From Toxonevra muliebris (taxonomy: Eukaryota > Arthropoda > Insecta > Diptera > Pallopteridae), in assembly GCA_963691655.1 (NCBI GenBank), contig OY829327.1, positions 58,292,079 to 58,356,078 of the forward strand: 64,000 nucleotides of DNA. Direction: 5' to 3'. Below, one piece after another: positions 20,655 through 33,340 of the stretch (within the stretch, counting starts at the first letter, position 1; the number at the start of each line of letters is the position of its first letter). Under the pieces are notes generated by a model. That model made no database searches. It had not been told where the DNA came from and saw only the letters and a list, made by a program, of their open reading frames with translations. A program made the translations under genes and the position numbers.

Positions 20655-20945
20655 TCAAATAAAAATTATAAAACAGAAATTCTTGAAGATGTATGTTTGC
20701 AACGGTGAAAGCACACATCCTTGCCGAACGACTGTAAAAACTTGTGGCAACACTCGCTGAACGCGATCATGCATGATGCGACAGCCCGCATTGTCGTAAA
20801 GAACTGCCGTTAGCCATATTGCATGGTGTTGTAGAGCATCGAATGGCTTTTGGAAATAGACAAAAATAGGATAGAAAGCAGAACGCCATTCGGCCGATTG
20901 TTCCACTATGACACGAAGGCTGTTAACATGGTCGACTGAGCAACT
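20655..20945 (-). pseudogene. LINE reverse transcriptase fragment
   Basis: On the minus strand the text VNSLRVIVEQSAEWRSAFYP, then FVYFQKPFDALQHHAIW, LYDNAGCRIMHD and VRQGCVLSPL matches the finger and palm blocks of non-LTR reverse transcriptases (F.DF.KAFD, then G.RQGC.LSP). Asp is replaced in FVYF and Ala in KPFD, and a few residues are missing between blocks. The catalytic YADD block is absent. The style is that of CR1- or RTE-like elements; the exact clade is uncertain. It is a truncated, inactive copy. Confidence 0.75.
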
Positions 20946-21894
20946 TTTGTTAAAAAATTCCTAGATGGAAGGCCTTTGGAGTGGCATGTTTGGCCACATT
21001 AGGGTTCTTCAAACTTTTTATGTATCCAAAATGTGTCAATTGCAGGTTACACCCCAATCCAACATAAGATGGAGAGGTTTAAGATAGATACACATTAGGT
21101 TGACGAAACGCAACACATGTCGTCTGACGGAAATCAAAAAGTATCAGCATTCGTACATTTTGTATGAAACATCGTTTCGCATGTACACACTTTGCTGATG
21201 TGTTGTGACGATTCGTGGCTGATCCATTTGATTTGGATCAGCGTGTGGCATATTTGTATTGCCGAGCGTCTCTTCGATCGCTAATCGTTGAAATATGAGC
21301 GTTGGGTTATTTGTTTACATTTTAGTGATTGAAAAAGTGTGTTGTAATTGATAAATGTAAAATTTGTGAGGACGCAAGTCGGTCCACCCCCTCGTTTGCG
21401 TCTCACCAGTGGATTTATATTTTATTTTTATATATTCAAGAATTGTTTATTTTACTTTATTATTTCTTTTTATTACCATTAATTGTTTATTTTATTATAT
21501 ATTTTTCATATCATGAATTGTTTATTTTTGGTTATTCTTTAATTGTTAAGTTTTTTTTTATTATTTGCCCATGAAGGGACGGTTTATTTTATTAAATAAT
21601 TTAAAAATTGCTAAATCTAGGAAGAATTGTACATTAAAACGAAAATGTAACCCTTCAATTGCATAAATTAATAGTCGAGTGGTGAACACACTCATCCAGC
21701 TGAATGACGCCATGTTTTCAAACTCAACGAAGGAAAAAAACAACGAAACCTCAAGCAGATGGCGGCAAACGAAGAAAACTCTTTCTCTTTCGGCGATCAA
21801 CAGCGGCAGCAAGCAGACGTATATTCAGGTGAGTGTCTCGCGACGGAACAGTGAAGGAAAGTGACTGGGGAAGCCATTTTTTTACACATCGACG

Positions 21895-22288
21895 CTCCTT
21901 GGTGCCACGCACCAGGAGGATCATCGGGATAGGCCACGCCGTCCACCCCACAGTGTTTATAAAAGACAAATACATAAATTAAAGTTAAATAAAATAAAAA
22001 AAAGTAATATTTTAAAAAAAAAAAAATTAATAAATAAACAAAAGATAAAATTGAAAACGAAGTGAGTGTGTGCTCTTTTTTTTGTTCATCACCTTTTAGT
22101 GCTACGTACTAAAGGGTCCATTTGCCGGTTTCAGATCGACGCTCCTCTGTGCCACGCACTAGGGGAGATTCGAGGGATAGGCCACGCCATCGTTCAGCGG
22201 AATTTAAGGTGCAGCGCACCATACGATAGATTGCAAGTAGGTGCTCCCTTGTGCCACGCACTAGGAAGAACCACAAGGCCACGCCTTG
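21895..22288 (+). repeat. array of short triloop hairpins
   Basis: At least seven small inverted repeats share a three-base loop, mostly CAC. Examples are CTCCTTGGTGC-CAC-GCACCAGGAG (21895), GGC-CAC-GCC (21932 and 22180), CCTTTTAGTGC-TAC-GTACTAAAGG (22092), CTCCTCTGTGC-CAC-GCACTAGGGGAG (22142), GGTGC-AGC-GCACC (22208) and CAAGGC-CAC-GCCTTG (22274). Stems are 3-11 bp and vary with compensating changes. The segment may lie in a retroelement leader or LTR; AATAAA and TTACA follow near 22400-22460. Confidence 0.65.
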
Positions 22289-22460
22289 AGGTAAAATAAA
22301 AAGTGAAATTAAAAAAAAATAGAAGGGCAAGATCCCCAAGTGAGTGTTGTGTAGTGTCCGTAAATTGAAGGTAGTTCGCCCCGGTCCCTGTAACAAATAA
22401 ATTTCTGTAGCCTCGTACCCTGGACTCGGCGAGTGATACCCAGGCTAGAGCTTCGTTACA

Positions 22461-24390
22461 AATTAAATAACTAATTAAAATAAATATATGCAAAGCTATT
22501 TGTATATTTCTAAATATATATATATATAGATGCCAGTCTCAGCTACAAAGTAAAATTAAATAATTATATAAAATGAAATATTTATTTTTAACGAGTGCTG
22601 CTGTTTTTTTTTTCAGTCATGTGATTTGTAAATAATTAAAAATATAAAAAATGTTGAAGTACGCATAAGACAGTGTTACAAAATTTAGTGAAGTAGATAT
22701 ACTTGGGAAGTCATACTATTTTTCTTGTAGATCTTGTCGAGTAAAACAACAGTCTGTACTTGAAATTTTCCAAACACCCCCAAAGTCTTGATTTACCGTT
22801 AAAAACCCGGTTTTGGGTACCTTTGGGCCCTTATAAGCCTGTAACTTGGTTGATTATCAACAGATTTTCAGTTTCTTACCGGTTTTAGAAAAAAGAAACT
22901 TAGACCATTTGAATGATATATTTCTTATTTAAGAAAACTTGAGAAATCTATATGTATTTGTCCAGCAAACACAATTTTTTCATTTTTTTGACTTTTTCAA
23001 TTTTAACGGTCTTTGTACACACTATTTTATAAAGCCATACTACTTATGAATTTACTCTAAAAACTGATTTTGCTAAATTTAAAAAAATAACGGTTAATAA
23101 CACATTTTTGAGTTGAATGGCCAAAAATTGAATTTTTGCAAAAATACAACCAAATTTGGCTACAAATTATGTCCGCACAATAACACCTAAGTACCGCGTA
23201 AACACGCTGCGATTAAAACAAAAGCCTGGCCCAGCGTATGCTGGGAGAAGAAGATAAACGCAAAAGCGGAATAAAAGAAAGCGCGCGAAAGAAACAACAA
23301 GAACAAAACACTTATAGCAACCAGGGTTGCCGTTTTGCTTATTTGTAAGTAGAATTTGCTTACTTTTTTTACGATTGTGCACACGTGTACTTTTTTTTAC
23401 TTACTTTATTTCGTTTTTTGTTTTCATTCGACGAGAATGGATAACACTAATTATACTCATGCATACTGGCGCCACCCTACAAGTATCCAGCTATTTTGCT
23501 ATAGAAAATGTTAGTAGTACCAAAATTATCGTCTCTGCGTACGATTACGTTTATCGAAAAAAAGTTCTTAGTTGGGCAGCTAAAAATTGTGGAATTCTTG
23601 AGTCCACCGATTTTTCTATTGAAATTATAGTTTGGTTACTTTATGTGTTTTTTAATATCGAAAAATATATTTTTTCAGCTATCTTTATGGCATTGAAATC
23701 AATATAACGGGTTTTCGGGTCGAAAAATCCGAATATGGCATTAGTTTGCTTTCATAATTGATTCTAAAGGACTCCACCATACAAAATTTTCTTAAAACTC
23801 GTTGTTTTTGTAGGTTTTTTCTGTAAAATATTACAAATTGATATTGAAAAATCGGGGGACTCAAGTTGACTTTTTGGCGTACACTCTTCGGCTAAATTGA
23901 TCAGGATCAAATATACTATCTTTCAAGGGGGTAGCCGATGTCTCGAAAAAATTCGACCATCCCTTATACATATAAATTTTATACATGTGGTTACTTTTTT
24001 TTAATTGTTGACTTTTTTAGATGAATTTGATTACAAAATTTTGTAGGCCGTGGCAACTTTGATAGCAACGACCAGTTAGCACTAAAGAAACGAAAAAATA
24101 AACAACCGCTAAATCACGCCACTAAAGTGCTACAAAAATGTGTAAACACACAATCGCTTCTGCAAAGATACCGTTTCCAGATGCGACAAACAATAAAGCT
24201 ATACATTCTAGTGGCGAATAACGGAAAAGGCTCGCCATGGGAACAACGATCTCCCTTTTTGACTAACAGCTGGCATCGGAACAAAACGTACAATTGGTAA
24301 GTACGATTAGTGTGGGAAAATACTAAGAGACAATACAAGAAGTAGTGAGGAAAGTGGTAGAGGGACTTAACGCAACGAACCAAATTAGGA
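22461..24390. other. intergenic, nothing coding
   Basis: AT-rich sequence with an AT dinucleotide run near 22515-22530 and a small hairpin CCCAGC-GTAT-GCTGGG near 23227. Long open frames here do not resemble any family I know. Confidence 0.4.
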
Positions 24391-24394
24391 CAGA

Positions 24395-24578
24395 AAAAAA
24401 AACTGCAGGTCTTATAACCAAAGAAGATGTGTACGGCTTGCCGTTGAACGTCGAAGGAACAACAAACCAACTTGGTCAATAGTAAGGAAAAACTCCAGGT
24501 CTTGCAACCAGAGAAGACGTGTGCGGCTTTCCGTTGAACGTCGAAGGAACAACAAGCCGACTTGGCCATTAGTAATAA
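24395..24578. repeat. 90-bp tandem duplication
   Basis: Two units of 90 bp share CAGGTCTT.(T/C)AACCA, GCCGTTGAACGTCGAAGG or TCCGTTGAACGTCGAAGG, and AACAACAA.CC.ACTTGG. Because 90 is a multiple of three, a 161-codon minus-strand open frame spans it (24114-24599), but that frame shows no known domain and I do not call it a gene. Confidence 0.75.
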
Positions 24579-25337
24579 AAGGAAACATATATAATGCAAA
24601 AATAATTTTTGAAATCAGATAATTTACAATTCATAAAATTTTTGCTAAATTTCAAAAATCTTCTTATGATTTTGACCCTCTTTTGGCACTAATAAGCTTT
24701 ATCCGATTCGGAAAATTATTTCTGCAATATTTTCCCTTTATAAACACTGCTGTTTATTAAACAGCAATATCAGAGCTGTGAGCTTTGAAGTTAAGCAGTG
24801 CAGGCAAATAGGCGCTTATTACCAAATATTTTTTTTTTTGTAATTAAGTGTTAAATTTATTTTGGTCAGTGGCAAATTGTACCTAAAAGGTGCCAATTAA
24901 ACCTAATGTACCTTGTAGTTCGAAAAAAACGGAAAAAGGCACAATTGTCCCTACTTTTTCATCATAGCATTTCTCAACTTGCGGGGCGCTCTATAGTTTC
25001 GATTCATTATGAATCTTTGCGGGCCGTCAGCAAGCGAAATTTGCCAAAAATTGATTCAGAAATATTATTTTCGCCCGTTGAAGCAAAAAAAAACCCGTCA
25101 AAAACAAATGAGTTTTTTTTAAACCGCTGCCATTTTGTTATCCAGGGGTTTTTTAGAAAATGAATAATAAATTTCATAATTTTTAGCCCGTTTTTGTTTT
25201 AGATGAACTGGCAAGTCTGTGGAACGCCCCGCGCTGACCAAATCATGCCGCGTATGGCTTTATTTGATGGAAGCCGTTTTGAATTTTTTTTTAAAATGAA
25301 ACTGGAATTAACTCTCAATTGATATAAGAACAAAATA

Positions 25338-26380
25338 GGGTAATTCCGGGAAAGATTGAACGGCGGGAGAAATGGGACAATTGCGCTATCTATTGAAACT
25401 ACTAGTCGACTATGACGATTTTTGTTGTGTGTCGATTTATACGGGCACTAAATATAAAGTGTACCTTTGTCAATCGCAAACTAGAAAATCAAATCTTTCA
25501 CGATCGCTTGTTCGATAAAGCGCTACAAAATAATCATTTGATCGCTTTGGGATGCAGCTCGAGCGCTTACCTTGAAGCCTGTTTATCTTTTGAAAGGTAA
25601 GCACAAGTTTATGTTGTGTTGGAATGCATTTTTGTTGAATTTTTAATTTTTGCCTTATAAAAAGGAGAGATGGAACCTTTTTTTCGGGGTGAGATGGAAT
25701 AGTCGCGGTCATACAAATTAATTGTTTTCTTCAATATAACACTGAGAAAAATCATTGTTGGTTGAATTTTTAATTTTTTGTAAACAATCAAAATTTATAT
25801 GAACAATTTTTTTTTTTTTAATTACAAAGTCATGACAGTCTGTTCCAATTTTTATAGAAAATTAATGAAATCCCTCCTTAATTCTACAGGAAGAAGTGAT
25901 AAGGTAAAAGAAGAAGTCGACGCAATAGAATCTTATGTGGAGTGGTAACGAGTAAGAGGGAGAACGTAAGAACTTGCTGCGATGCAACAATTGTCAAAAA
26001 TGGTTGCACGCAGCTTGTTCTATTTTCGATGCAAATTGCATTGATTGCGGGAGAAACCCTTTGAAAAACGTTCCAAAAAGTTATTTAAAATATTTGTTCT
26101 CTATTGTTCTCAAAAATATTTTTACCCCTGTTAATCAAGACCCGAAAGCGATGAATAATTTACTTTTTTCGATGAAACATTAGTTATTATGGCTTTTTAT
26201 AAAAAAATTCAAAGTAGTAATAATAGTATCTCTAAGTACCTTTGGGTCAGAGAGAAGCGAAAATTAAGAAATTTTAAGAATTATATATACTATAACGTAG
26301 TTACGGCTTAAAATTATACAAATTATGGGGGACAAAAGGCAAGATTCCATCTCTCCCTGAATCTCCAACCTTTTTTTTTT
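25338..26380 (+). mobile_element. decayed DNA transposon, type uncertain
   Basis: The segment contains a Cys/His-rich coding remnant (25974-26183) and several GAGATGGAA or CCATCTCTCCC patches (near 25670, 25690 and 26350), which look like pieces of one inverted-repeat element. The ends are not clear. The overall assignment is an inference. Confidence 0.3.
25974..26183 (+). pseudogene. Cys/His cluster fragment, PHD-like, from a transposase
   Basis: The frame, with no ATG, reads LLRCNNCQKWLHAACSIFDA followed by NCIDCGRN. The pattern C-x2-C-x4-H-x3-C, then C-x2-C, is typical of the C-terminal zinc-binding tail found on several insect DNA transposases, and also of PHD fingers. Just upstream (25910-25950) another frame reads EEVDAIESYVEW before a stop. 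No other transposase motif is visible. A host PHD gene is unlikely given the lack of splice structure. Confidence 0.4.
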
Positions 26381-29187
26381 TTTTTAATTCGAAAAAATAC
26401 GATAAAACACCGAAAGCGCTCCGTGTACTTATAGATAATGGCTCGAACTAATGTTTCGTACATTGCATTGATTATTTAATATATGATTTTTGGAGTAAAA
26501 TTTACTTCAGACTTCACTACAATCTCTCATAAATCAGTGATTCCCATACGATTTTAACAAAGATCACAGAAGAAGGCGCTTTGCAGGTACAGTATTTTGT
26601 ATACACTGATATTGCCAGTAAGAATCAAATAAAGGGGGGAGATTAAGGAATGTGAGTCCTTGCAACCAACAAACCGTACATTAAAAGCGACACTTTCTTT
26701 TTCTTAATTTAACATTATGTTAATGAAAAGTTCTGACCTATAAAATTATGAATTTGGCTATATAAAATGCGTTCCTGTACAATGCTTTTTTGAGTGTACA
26801 AAATACCAACGAAAATTTTGCTGGCAGAGAAAAAAAACATTGAATTATTTTTCATGCTATCAAAAGCTTCCGCTTTTTTCGTTGAGTTACGTCCAGCCTA
26901 AGCTTTGTAGTTAGAAAGCTTTAGCTTTAGTTTCAAGCTTTATTCATTAGTTAATACAAACACAATTGAAGAAAATGTAAAGAATGCCATCTGAAGAAAA
27001 ATAGCTGTACAATTTATTCATTCATAGTATATCACAACACCATGGCTAGTAAAAAAAACTTAAAGCTCTGTAGTTTGCGGAGAGCGCATGCTTTGAACAC
27101 ATATCCTTTGACAACTGTCAAAGGTTCTGCAAAATAACAAGACATCAGCTGAGTATCCTACGAAGCGCCATTTAATATGTTGTGTACGATGCGAATTGTC
27201 CTCAGTCGCTGACGGCTCTTCAAAACGAAAAATACAGAAAACGGAAAATTGATTGCGGGCGTTCTACAACGGAATGAAAAAAAATTCAAAACAGTTTTTG
27301 AGTGAGAGCGAATTTTGCAATTTTTGATTAAACTCCACCAAAAAGTTGATGGACAAAAATATTAAAAAAAAAATAAAATTTATGTGAAATTCATATCAAC
27401 ATACATATACATAAATGTTGATGTGTGTGAGTGAATATTTACATATTTCATAGATGGTACGAATTAATTAAATGAAATTAAAGTGAAAGTTAAATCAAGT
27501 GTACTGTTTAAATAAACAAAATTTATTTAAATATAGAAAAACTATTCAACAAGTTAGACACTCACATTTGTAAATACATTTTGTGTTTACAGGTTCTACT
27601 AACTTTTTTCTTTACTCTTACTTTTTTACTACTTTGTAATATATGAACTCTTAAATCACTTTATTTTGTGTATGTGTGTCTGTGTGGACAAAATGCTGCA
27701 TTCCTCCCTTTCCTTCAATTCTCTTCATCACTACTTATTTATTATTGTATTGTAGGCATATATCGACATTTTTGCATATTAAAGTGTAAAATTTGTAATA
27801 ATGATCACGAAGCACTGTATATTTATTTATTCAGTGGCTGAGCTGCAATTCTTTCCACAATGATTATGATTCCTCTTTTTACTTTTTATGTACAAACATA
27901 TCTACTTACATTCTTACATACATACATATATATGTATGTAGTAGTTATTTGCAATTGAAATTGTCCTTACAAATTGCTACGTGCTATCTGTTTCACGGGT
28001 ATTCTTTATTGGCGTGTTGCCTTATTGGCGGATTGCCGTGTGTTCATTTGAATCATTATTATCATCATTCGAAATTAATGACACTTAATCACTGAATTAG
28101 CTTGACTTGTTGGCAGTTTGGCGTATAAAAATGGAGTAAATATATTGTTTTCCATCAGGAACGTTCATCACGGCTTTCAGCATTAGACAAAACAAAGATT
28201 TGTTTATATGTTTATATATGCATGTGTGAGTATGTATCGGTATAAAAATAGCACCAAAACCTTCAATAAGCACATGATATATGTAAGTGGAAAGAACCAA
28301 ATATTCATATCATAGTTTTGCTTATCAAAATATAAACATAAATAGGGAATTGAAAATGGATTAAACTATTGTTGTTTTTACTTGTGCGAATATATTTAAA
28401 ATTTTTATTAGAGATCTACATATGAACCAAATTACGAGATTTTGTTGAGCGAATGTTTAATAATTCTCTACCGTTTACACCTGTTGTCTGCGATTTTAGA
28501 TATCATTTTCGAAGATGACAAGAAAAATAAAAGTATAGGAATGACAAAATAAGTACCAGGGTTGCATTAGAAAACAATATTGGAGGTTTTATTTATTATA
28601 GGAAATCACGCGCCTTTCAAATGGCTTTGTTCGAAATCTTTATTTTCGTGATTTTTTTCCATAAACGTATCATAAATAAATTCTTGCCAGAATATATCGA
28701 CTTTTTCCCCGAGAGTTTCAGAATTCGAATCTCTGACCCGAAATGTGGAAACTTTTTTACTTCTATTGTTTTTTTCTTAAAAGTCAGAAATATGACGAGA
28801 TAAAAGTTCAAATTTTAGTTACACTATGCGACCAAATTCGATTTGTCATCTTTGGCATGGGGCTTGACTTCGGATTGAGAAGGAGAAGGCAATGCTGAGC
28901 AATCCTGCGTTGAGGCTGAAAAGTTTAAAAACTAATAAAAAATAGAAACAATTTTCGGATCCTTGTAAAATTAAACTTATTTGAAAGACAGTAAAAAGCA
29001 ATGTTTTATTATATAGTACCTGTATTTGGAGTTTTCCACCATCTCGTTAGAAGCACTTAAATTTACGAAAAGGAGATAATGATGGAGTGAGGAAATAGAG
29101 AGGCATGAAGTTTTCTTAAAAATCTTCTTAATATTATTAATAACAATATAAAATTTAATCTTGATAAGAATGTCTTTTCGATTTTAA
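26381..29187. other. intergenic, mostly featureless
   Basis: AT-rich sequence. It contains a near-perfect palindrome CCTTTGACA-AC-TGTCAAAGG (27105-27124) and an ACATACATACATATATATGT-type microsatellite near 27916-27940. Possible minus-strand small exons near 28824-29055 are discussed as a finding only. Confidence 0.4.
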
Positions 29188-29632
29188 CCCTTTCAGGATT
29201 TTCGTACACATATGTGTACATGAATTTGAACATTTTTTCTGTCTTTGATTTAAATGCCAACCAAACAATTTTGGTATTGATGTCTCTATCGTTTAAAATT
29301 TATCTTGTTACAATCGAAGCATAACCGTAGAAACTATTGTGACTTTTATGGGACAGTCTCATTTTTTTTTTTGTTTTTTTGTGTCGTCAATTTCAAAAAA
29401 TTATTAAAAATACTAAATAAAAATATGTGTAAAAAACAAATTTTTATATGTGGATAGAACCTTCCTCTGTCGATAGAGACACATCTTGTGTAAGTCGGAG
29501 AATTTTAAAGCTCCCTGAACGTTTTTTGTACAAATATGTACGGCTAAACCTGGACATCTAAAAATTCGTGAATAGTATTTTCTGACTATTTGGGAGCTCC
29601 TACCACGCGAAGTACACATTCTCCTGAGAGGG
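29188..29632. mobile_element. piggyBac-type MITE flanked by TTAA
   Basis: TTAA at 29184-29187 and 29633-29636 flank ends reading CCCTTTCAGGA and, reverse-complemented, CCCTCTCAGGA. The TTAA duplication and CCC termini are hallmarks of the piggyBac superfamily. A perfect palindrome GTACACATATGTGTAC lies near the left end (29204-29219). It is 445 bp and non-coding. Confidence 0.75.
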
Positions 29633-29636
29633 TTAA

Positions 29637-32600
29637 ATTAAATTTTAAAAATAGAAATGGAAAATTCATAATCCCCTGTTTCACCTATTCTTCATTATCT
29701 CTTTTTTTTACTGCTCGTAACGCGTCAACCCAACTAGTGCTGCAAAAATTTAAAATAATATTACAAAAAAATTTAGAACCTTTTTCCCTTTTAAATAAGC
29801 ATAAATAAATATAAAATGAATTGACAATTCTTTATAATTTTTTTATATTCATTTTTAAACTTTTTAAACTCAGTCCTAAGATAACTACCTACTTCAAATA
29901 AAACGTTTTTAACTTTACTAAGATAGAAAAACTGTGAAGGCGAGTTTTTTCCGCAGAAATGTCAAAAAATGTGTAGTACAGTATTAGCGAAGAACATTTA
30001 GAATAAAATTATTGGGAAAAATTGATTCATGTTAGAGCTATAAACATTGCGGTACCTGTTTTTTTGTGAATTTCTCAACACAAAACTTGAAAAAAAAAAT
30101 CAGCAAACATTTCAGCTTGATCGAGGGTTCAAAAATAAAACCACCCTCCCCTCTTTGTCCCGCTAGTAATTGTATTTAATTTATTGTATTTAAACATCAT
30201 AAAAATGAATTGTGAATATTTCTTCCCCATGATATCTCCCCCGAAGAAAATCTTGGTTACGGCTCTGTGAGGGATCATCATATAAATCATATGTACATAC
30301 CTAAAGTATGTTGCCGTTTGGGTGTGAAATAAAAATAAAACGAAAATTTCTTTCGAATTGCCTTCATTTAAAATAACTTCTTGAATTACTTGAAATGGTA
30401 AATCTTGCGATGAAACTTCTGGCACTACTATTGTGTTGGTTACTTTTACTTTCATTTGAAATTGTTATTATTATTCGTGAACTCAGTGGCGTAGGCAGGA
30501 ATTTTCCTTATTGAAATATGCATTTATAAATTAGAGTGGTTCGCTTTTTTTTTGTGTTATTTGTGTATTTTAGCATGCTGAATTTCATGACTAAGTATTT
30601 TTTGTACTCGTTGCTTTTATGAAAGTCTTCAGGTGCTTTAACATCATTGTTCAAAAAAAGTTGGATCATTGCTTCAGTTGCTTGTTGAAAGTTTTGCTTT
30701 AATTAATTTAACCCTTTAGTACTTTTAAATATAACGTTTATTGTCGTACTCTATGTATGAATACGTAATGTATTAATCATATAATAAATTGATTGTTCTT
30801 TAAAAAAAGTAATAAAAAATTTATAGTTTATTTCAATCAGTACGGTAGGGGTAAGCATAGAGTATTTTTCTCTGACACTTTATTAGCATCGATACAATTC
30901 AATGACACTTTTAATGAGTACTGGTATCGAGTAGGCATCGAAACAACACTAATTATAATTTGTAAAAAAAGAGCAGTAAAAGAATGCTTTTAATTGAGGA
31001 AATAAGTCACAAATGAATCAGGCTACCTACGATTGCAGTTATTGAACAAAATATTTGACCTCAGAATGCAAAATTAAGTGAGAAGTATTTTTTTGAATCA
31101 CTGATTGGTTATTCATTTAGTAAAGCCTCTTTTGGAGTAAAGAGCATGCTTCTTTTCTCTTTTTTCGTTGAGTCATGAGAATGCAAATCTTATGATTTCT
31201 AAAACATAACTGCTCAGAACTCACTTGAATACACGGTTTATACGTATCCAAGCGCTATTATTTCGTCATATTTGGCAAGCTATAATGGAAGAATGGACGG
31301 TTTGATCTTCAATAAATTTATTTTGTTTAGTTATATTGATATTATTCTTTTCAGAAAGCTAAAAAGTTTTAATTGAAATCCTTCAATGTTGGAATAAAAG
31401 TGATATTAATTTTAGTAATTTTTCAGAATGATTGCATACTTTTAGGGCTAACAAAAAAAGTTGAATTCTAATTTTTGCTGAAAAAATCGTGTTCAGACCT
31501 ATTTTCAAATTGAATTATTTCTGGAGAGCGGAAGATAGCGGAAAATGTTCTTGCATATTCTGATAAAGAAAGGTGCCTTCTAAAATTAAGAAAAAAATTC
31601 AGGAATATATTTTTACATATTTTCTAGATTTTCCCTCCCAAAATTCGTCAATTTCAGTTTTCGTATTTTCAAAAATACTTAACAGCAAAATTTCGTTGAT
31701 AAATTGTGAATATAAAACTGGAACTTTCGGCAGGATATCATTAAAAACTTATTTTTCATATGTTTTTACTCAACGGACTAGGAAACTAGAATCGAACGAT
31801 CCAACATTTGTGTGAAAAATTTGTCGAATTTAAACTGCTCCTACACCCACAATAATTTATTTTTCGCCAAAATTTGTTGAGGTTTTCTTTGTTCTTTTCT
31901 TTCTTTGTTGTATTATCTTTAAAATGACATCAAATTTGTTTGGTTTTGACATTAACTTTTTTTTTTAATCTTTGTTTATGGGACGAATCATTGTGCGATA
32001 ATGTAATTTTTTTTGTGTTTTCTGAAAAGCTTGCATACTTTCGGAATAAAAGTAAATAATTGTCATCAGAAGCGTGCGAAAATGATTTATTTTAAAAAGT
32101 CGGAGGGAATATATCTTAATAGAAAATTGCACATATCAAATTTTGACACAAGCTCAGAAAGAACCAATTAGAGGGTTCTTCAGTTGTTACAGTTTACATA
32201 AAATATTTATTTTTAAATTAGGCTGAAAGCAAGAAGGCGTTGTTCTACTTCGCCATCCCTTATTTCTTTTTCCGTTTTTGCTCTGAAAAATTTTTAAGGC
32301 ATTTTCGTTTGCTGCAATTTTTTACTTTGTTTTTCCTTTCAGTCTGTCATTTGTATTATTGTCCAGTCATTAAGTTATTAAATTGAGCAACAAGTAATTA
32401 GCATCCATCAGTGCTTTTAAATCAACCGAAACAAATATTTCTTCTAGTTTTAATCACAATTTAGCACTCTCGTCAGTTTAACATTTTTACTACTTTTTAT
32501 TTTTTTTAATGAAAAAGGGAAGATATTTTATAAATATAACAATTTATGTATATATTATTTTTAATTGCAAAGAGTCCTTAATCCAGCTGTGTAAAATTTA

Positions 32601-33340
32601 ACGGTAATAACCCCCTTCTTTTCAACCTGTACCTACAATATTATTATGTCTGTAAATGACTGAATTTATGTAAGCTACCGAGAATTGAAAATATGCAATT
32701 TCACTATACCGAAAGATTTACGATAATTGCTGAACATTACCTACAATTTAGAATGCATAACGTTTGTGAACGGCATTTTATGAGTTTCATGCTTAATAAA
32801 AAATATTATTAAACTGAAACAATTCAGTAGAAAAAATGGGTAGTTGCCATGCATTAAAGGTTAGACTTTTATAGAGTATAAAAAAAATCTGATATGAAAA
32901 CTATGGCTTTCTTCTGTTTATAATCAAACTATAGAAATTAATTTTGATTGCCATGTATGTTCTTGCTCGGAGCCATCGGTGTGAAAATAGTGAAATTATA
33001 CAGTATTGATTTTTTCTCAATATAAATTGCAAAACTTGCATTCAGTTGCTCTATTTATAAGGGATTTCTTTTAAGTGTTTGCACGGAATGGAAACACAGG
33101 TTTACAATTGTTTTTAAGTGCAGTCGTATATTGTTTAGAGACATCTAATTCCATATTATTTGTTACTAAATGCACAAATACTTATGAATGTTTTAATATT
33201 TCCCATGAGAGTAATTTTAATCATTAATTTCATTCCAAATTAATTCCATGTATTCGGATTCCCTATATATGAAAAAAAACTTGCTCTTTCTCTACATCCA
33301 ATCAGCCTCAACGTTTGCATTTGGTTATACCACTGGAGTA
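29637..33340. other. intergenic, nothing recognised
   Basis: About 3.7 kb of AT-rich sequence without a credible gene, RNA or repeat relationship to the rest of the window. Confidence 0.45.

Noticed and set aside
21343..22460. Complete LTR with TGTAA...TTACA ends around the hairpin array
   Set aside because: The ends are suggestive and AATAAA lies near the right side, but no matching 4-6 bp target duplication, primer-binding site or second LTR is visible.
23167..23707. Open frames on both strands near 23.2-23.7 kb
   Set aside because: Several frames overlap on both strands with no motif, so they look like chance openness.
24114..24599. 161-codon minus-strand open frame
   Set aside because: It is the longest unbroken single frame in the intergenic part, but its length is helped by the 90-bp tandem duplication. 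It is Cys/Phe/Leu-rich, has no domain and no splice or start context of note.
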